The notes beneath the pieces were generated by a model. That model worked only from the letters and a program-made list of their open reading frames with translations. It was not told where the DNA came from and made no database searches. From positions 1-45,112 of the forward strand of contig NZ_JAGGPK010000038.1 in NCBI RefSeq assembly GCF_018613855.1: DNA of 45,112 nucleotides, in the 5' to 3' direction. Below, in pieces: positions 43,575 to 45,112 of the stretch (its first letter is position 1; each line of letters starts with the position of its first letter). The stretch comes from Arthrobacter sp. ISL-30 (GTDB lineage Bacteria; Actinomycetota; Actinomycetes; Actinomycetales; Micrococcaceae). Made by a program: the position numbers and the translations under genes.

Positions 43575-43880
43575 ATGGGGCTGGGGACCGTCATCCGTCG
43601 CCGCAACTCCCTCAGTGGCACCCCTGTGGAGGCCACCATGGAAATTGTGGAGTTCGAGCCCAAGAGGTCGATCAAGGCAGTTATCCACGACGGCCCGGTC
43701 GAAATGCAGGGGTTCGCCGAATTCGACGCCAAGGTCATGAACCATACCCGGCTCACAATCGGAGCTGACATCCCCGGATTGGCCGACGAGAGCAATGCTC
43801 AATTTATCTCAGGAATGATGCAACGCAGCGCTGACCACATCAAGTCCCTTGTTGAGACCGAGACGCCCAGGCACGATTGA
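43575..43880 (+). pseudogene. Truncated SRPBCC (polyketide cyclase-like) remnant
   Basis: A 101-residue reading frame from ATG 43575 that matches only the second half of an SRPBCC protein: GLGTVIRRRNSLSGTPVEA, then VEFEPKRSIKAVIHDGPVEMQ and a C-terminal helix GMMQRSADHIKSLVE. The first two strands and helices that usually make up residues 1-50 are missing, with only four bases between this frame and the previous stop. It looks like the product of a deletion that joined it to the PepSY-like gene. No ribosome site is visible. Confidence 0.65.
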
Positions 43881-43927
43881 CGCAGCTGGTGGAGCCTGTC
43901 GAGACCTCGCAGGATAGGAATTCCAGC

Positions 43928-44413
43928 CTAGAGTCGGGCAGTCTTCCTCGGCGCAACGGTGTAGGCGCTGCTGATTGCGATGCGGTTATAGGTGTTGGTC
44001 GTCATGGTCACCCACGTCACGGCCGACACCTGCCCTGGGGTCAGATGGGCGGCCGCCGACTCATATAGCCCCGCGTTGAGGTGGGAATCCTCGATCGCGG
44101 TGATGTACTCGGCCAGGGCGAGGGCGGAGCGTTCCTGCTCGTTGAAATACATGCTTTCCCGCCAGGCCGGCAAGACGGCCAGCCGCTCCGGGCTTTCGCC
44201 CTGTGCCAAGGAGTCATGGGTGTGTATCCGCAGGCAGTAGGCGCATCCGTTGATCTGCGACACTCGGATCTTGATCAGCTCCGTGAGCAGCGGTGAGAGG
44301 CCTTCGGCGAGGGCCGCCTGGTTCGCAAGGCCGGACACGGTGTTCAGAGTGTTGTAGAGCTCCGGGTGCTTGACGGCGACGTTGGTGTGCGGGGTAGAAG
44401 ATCTGATCGTCAT
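43928..44413 (-). CDS. AhpD-like carboxymuconolactone decarboxylase-family protein
   Basis: A 161-residue protein with the AhpD active site CAYCLRIH (Cys57, Cys60, His64), used to reduce peroxides or disulfides. NEQERSALALAEYITAI follows, as in the family. Many such proteins are controlled by TetR-type regulators, and one lies just upstream here on the same strand. AAGGAC before the ATG at 44413 sets the start. A perfect palindrome lies 72-97 bp ahead of it. Confidence 0.9.
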   Translation of the reverse strand: MTIRSSTPHTNVAVKHPELYNTLNTVSGLANQAALAEGLSPLLTELIKIRVSQINGCAYCLRIHTHDSLAQGESPERLAVLPAWRESMYFNEQERSALALAEYITAIEDSHLNAGLYESAAAHLTPGQVSAVTWVTMTTNTYNRIAISSAYTVAPRKTARL

Positions 44414-44484
44414 GGCTGACTCGTCCTTAAGGTTCTCGGGTGATCGCTCAACGCTTGTGCCTGCGCTTGTTCCACCATCCCTCG

Positions 44485-44510
44485 CATCCCTTCACGCCTA
44501 TGAAGGGATG
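44485..44510. promoter_or_regulatory. Perfect palindrome, candidate TetR operator
   Basis: CATCCCTTCA (44485-44494) and TGAAGGGATG (44501-44510) are perfect complements around six bases. It lies between the TetR gene stop and the AhpD-like gene start. Lack of a T-tract argues against a terminator. Confidence 0.5.
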
Positions 44511-44544
44511 GGACGAAATGGCACTCAACGTTCCACCCTGTGCT

Positions 44545-45112
44545 TCACGGCACGTTCACGCCGCCCTGGCGCCGCGTCCGATAGGTTTCGAGATAGGCAG
44601 GGCTTGCCGCGCCGTCAATCGCGAAGCGGTTCAAGTACCTCAGGAACGCTCCGTCGATGTCCTGCCTAGTCGCGATCAACCGGTGATGGATCGCTCCGTA
44701 CACAGCATCAGTCACGATCGTCAGATTGACGTCGTCGCGGATCTGTCCACGGCGCTGACCCCGCTCCAGGATGGCCAAGAACCCCTGTCTGCGCTCTCGC
44801 AGCAGCGTCTGCTGGAACAGGACAGCGAACTCATCGCTGCGAATCGCCTCAGCTAATAAGTTGGCAGTTGTGGACGCCGCCCCGCCCACCTTCAGGCAGT
44901 AGGTCAAAGCGACAATATATGCGTGCAGGTCCCGTGCAACGTCCCCTGTGTCATCGACATGCGTTAGCAGATTCGTCTTGTAAGTGAAGGCCTCAAGCAC
45001 CAGCACCTGACGCGACGGCCAATGACGGTACAGGGTCGACTTGCTTACGCCGGATGCCCTGGAAACAGCTTCCATGGTGACGGCCTCATAGCTAAGCCTT
45101 GATCCACCGATC
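44545..45112 (-). CDS. TetR-family regulator, 5' end outside the window
   Basis: A TetR-type repressor whose N-terminus runs off the right edge; the frame is open to the last base. The DNA-binding helix-turn-helix is visible in YEAVTMEAVSRASGVSKSTLYRHW, followed by PSRQVLVLEAF. The ligand-binding domain is all helical and ends in a basic tail (YRTRRQGGVNVP). An ATG at 45075 is inside the HTH and not the true start. It probably controls the AhpD-like gene just downstream; the ligand is unknown. Confidence 0.88.
   Translation of the reverse strand, partial: IGGSRLSYEAVTMEAVSRASGVSKSTLYRHWPSRQVLVLEAFTYKTNLLTHVDDTGDVARDLHAYIVALTYCLKVGGAASTTANLLAEAIRSDEFAVLFQQTLLRERRQGFLAILERGQRRGQIRDDVNLTIVTDAVYGAIHHRLIATRQDIDGAFLRYLNRFAIDGAASPAYLETYRTRRQGGVNVP

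Noticed and set aside
1..45112. CRISPR arrays, insertion sequences and rRNA genes
   Set aside because: No evenly spaced repeats, transposase frames with end repeats, or rRNA-like sequence were seen on either strand.

Overview
The window is a 45.1-kb, GC-rich piece of an actinobacterial chromosome, most probably Arthrobacter or a close relative in the Micrococcaceae. This rests on a complete Pup-proteasome locus, mycothiol ligase (mshC), RbpA, a polyprenol-phosphate-mannose synthase, a naturally fused PafBC, frequent GTG starts and many apparent leaderless genes. The species is not named with certainty, because no database could be searched.

Layout. 0.2-4.8 kb is accessory DNA: an EVE-like/HNH nuclease of the modification-dependent (type IV) kind, a histidine-kinase fragment without its phospho-accepting part, a LigC-type DNA ligase, an exported DUF1524 HNH nuclease, and a phosphotransferase gene broken by a frameshift. 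4.8-10.6 kb holds housekeeping and metabolic genes: a YqeY-like protein, a two-helix membrane protein, tRNA-Leu(GAG) with its terminator, an M20 peptidase, an acyl-CoA-dehydrogenase-like protein, DUF5703, a small acidic protein and an aldo/keto reductase. 10.6-16.9 kb has uppP, mshC, a PAC2 protein, a HAD phosphatase, a site-2 protease and trmI, an order that leads into the proteasome region in actinobacteria.

16.9-31.9 kb is the core of the window. It carries mpa/arc, dop, pup, prcB, prcA and pafA, two FKBP isomerases, a fused pafBC, a small unknown membrane protein, tatA, tatC and helY. Pup ends in Gln, so Dop must deamidate it before PafA can attach it to substrates. Mpa (C-terminal QYL) unfolds the tagged proteins into the PrcBA chamber. 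PafBC is the WYL-domain activator of the DNA-damage response.

31.9-40.1 kb holds an amidohydrolase, ppm1 with a 409-bp structured leader, rbpA behind a SigR/SigH-like promoter, an nfeD-stomatin pair, an RlmA-like methyltransferase, a deformylase, a lipoprotein and a frameshifted SnoaL-like gene. 40.1-43.1 kb is a tightly overlapping operon of type III polyketide synthase, methyltransferase and FAD monooxygenase, with the gene content of a phenolic-lipid pathway. 43.2-45.1 kb contains a PepSY-like exported protein, an SRPBCC fragment, an AhpD-like protein and a TetR regulator that runs off the right edge.

A signal runs across the whole window: thirteen genes on both strands have a TANNNT hexamer ending 6-8 nt before the start codon, the arrangement expected for leaderless transcripts. 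The strongest leads are this start module, the polyketide operon, the rbpA promoter/hairpin region and the repeated half-sites in the ppm1 leader. Two genes (3.8-4.8 kb and 39.7-40.1 kb) read as single-base frameshifts.
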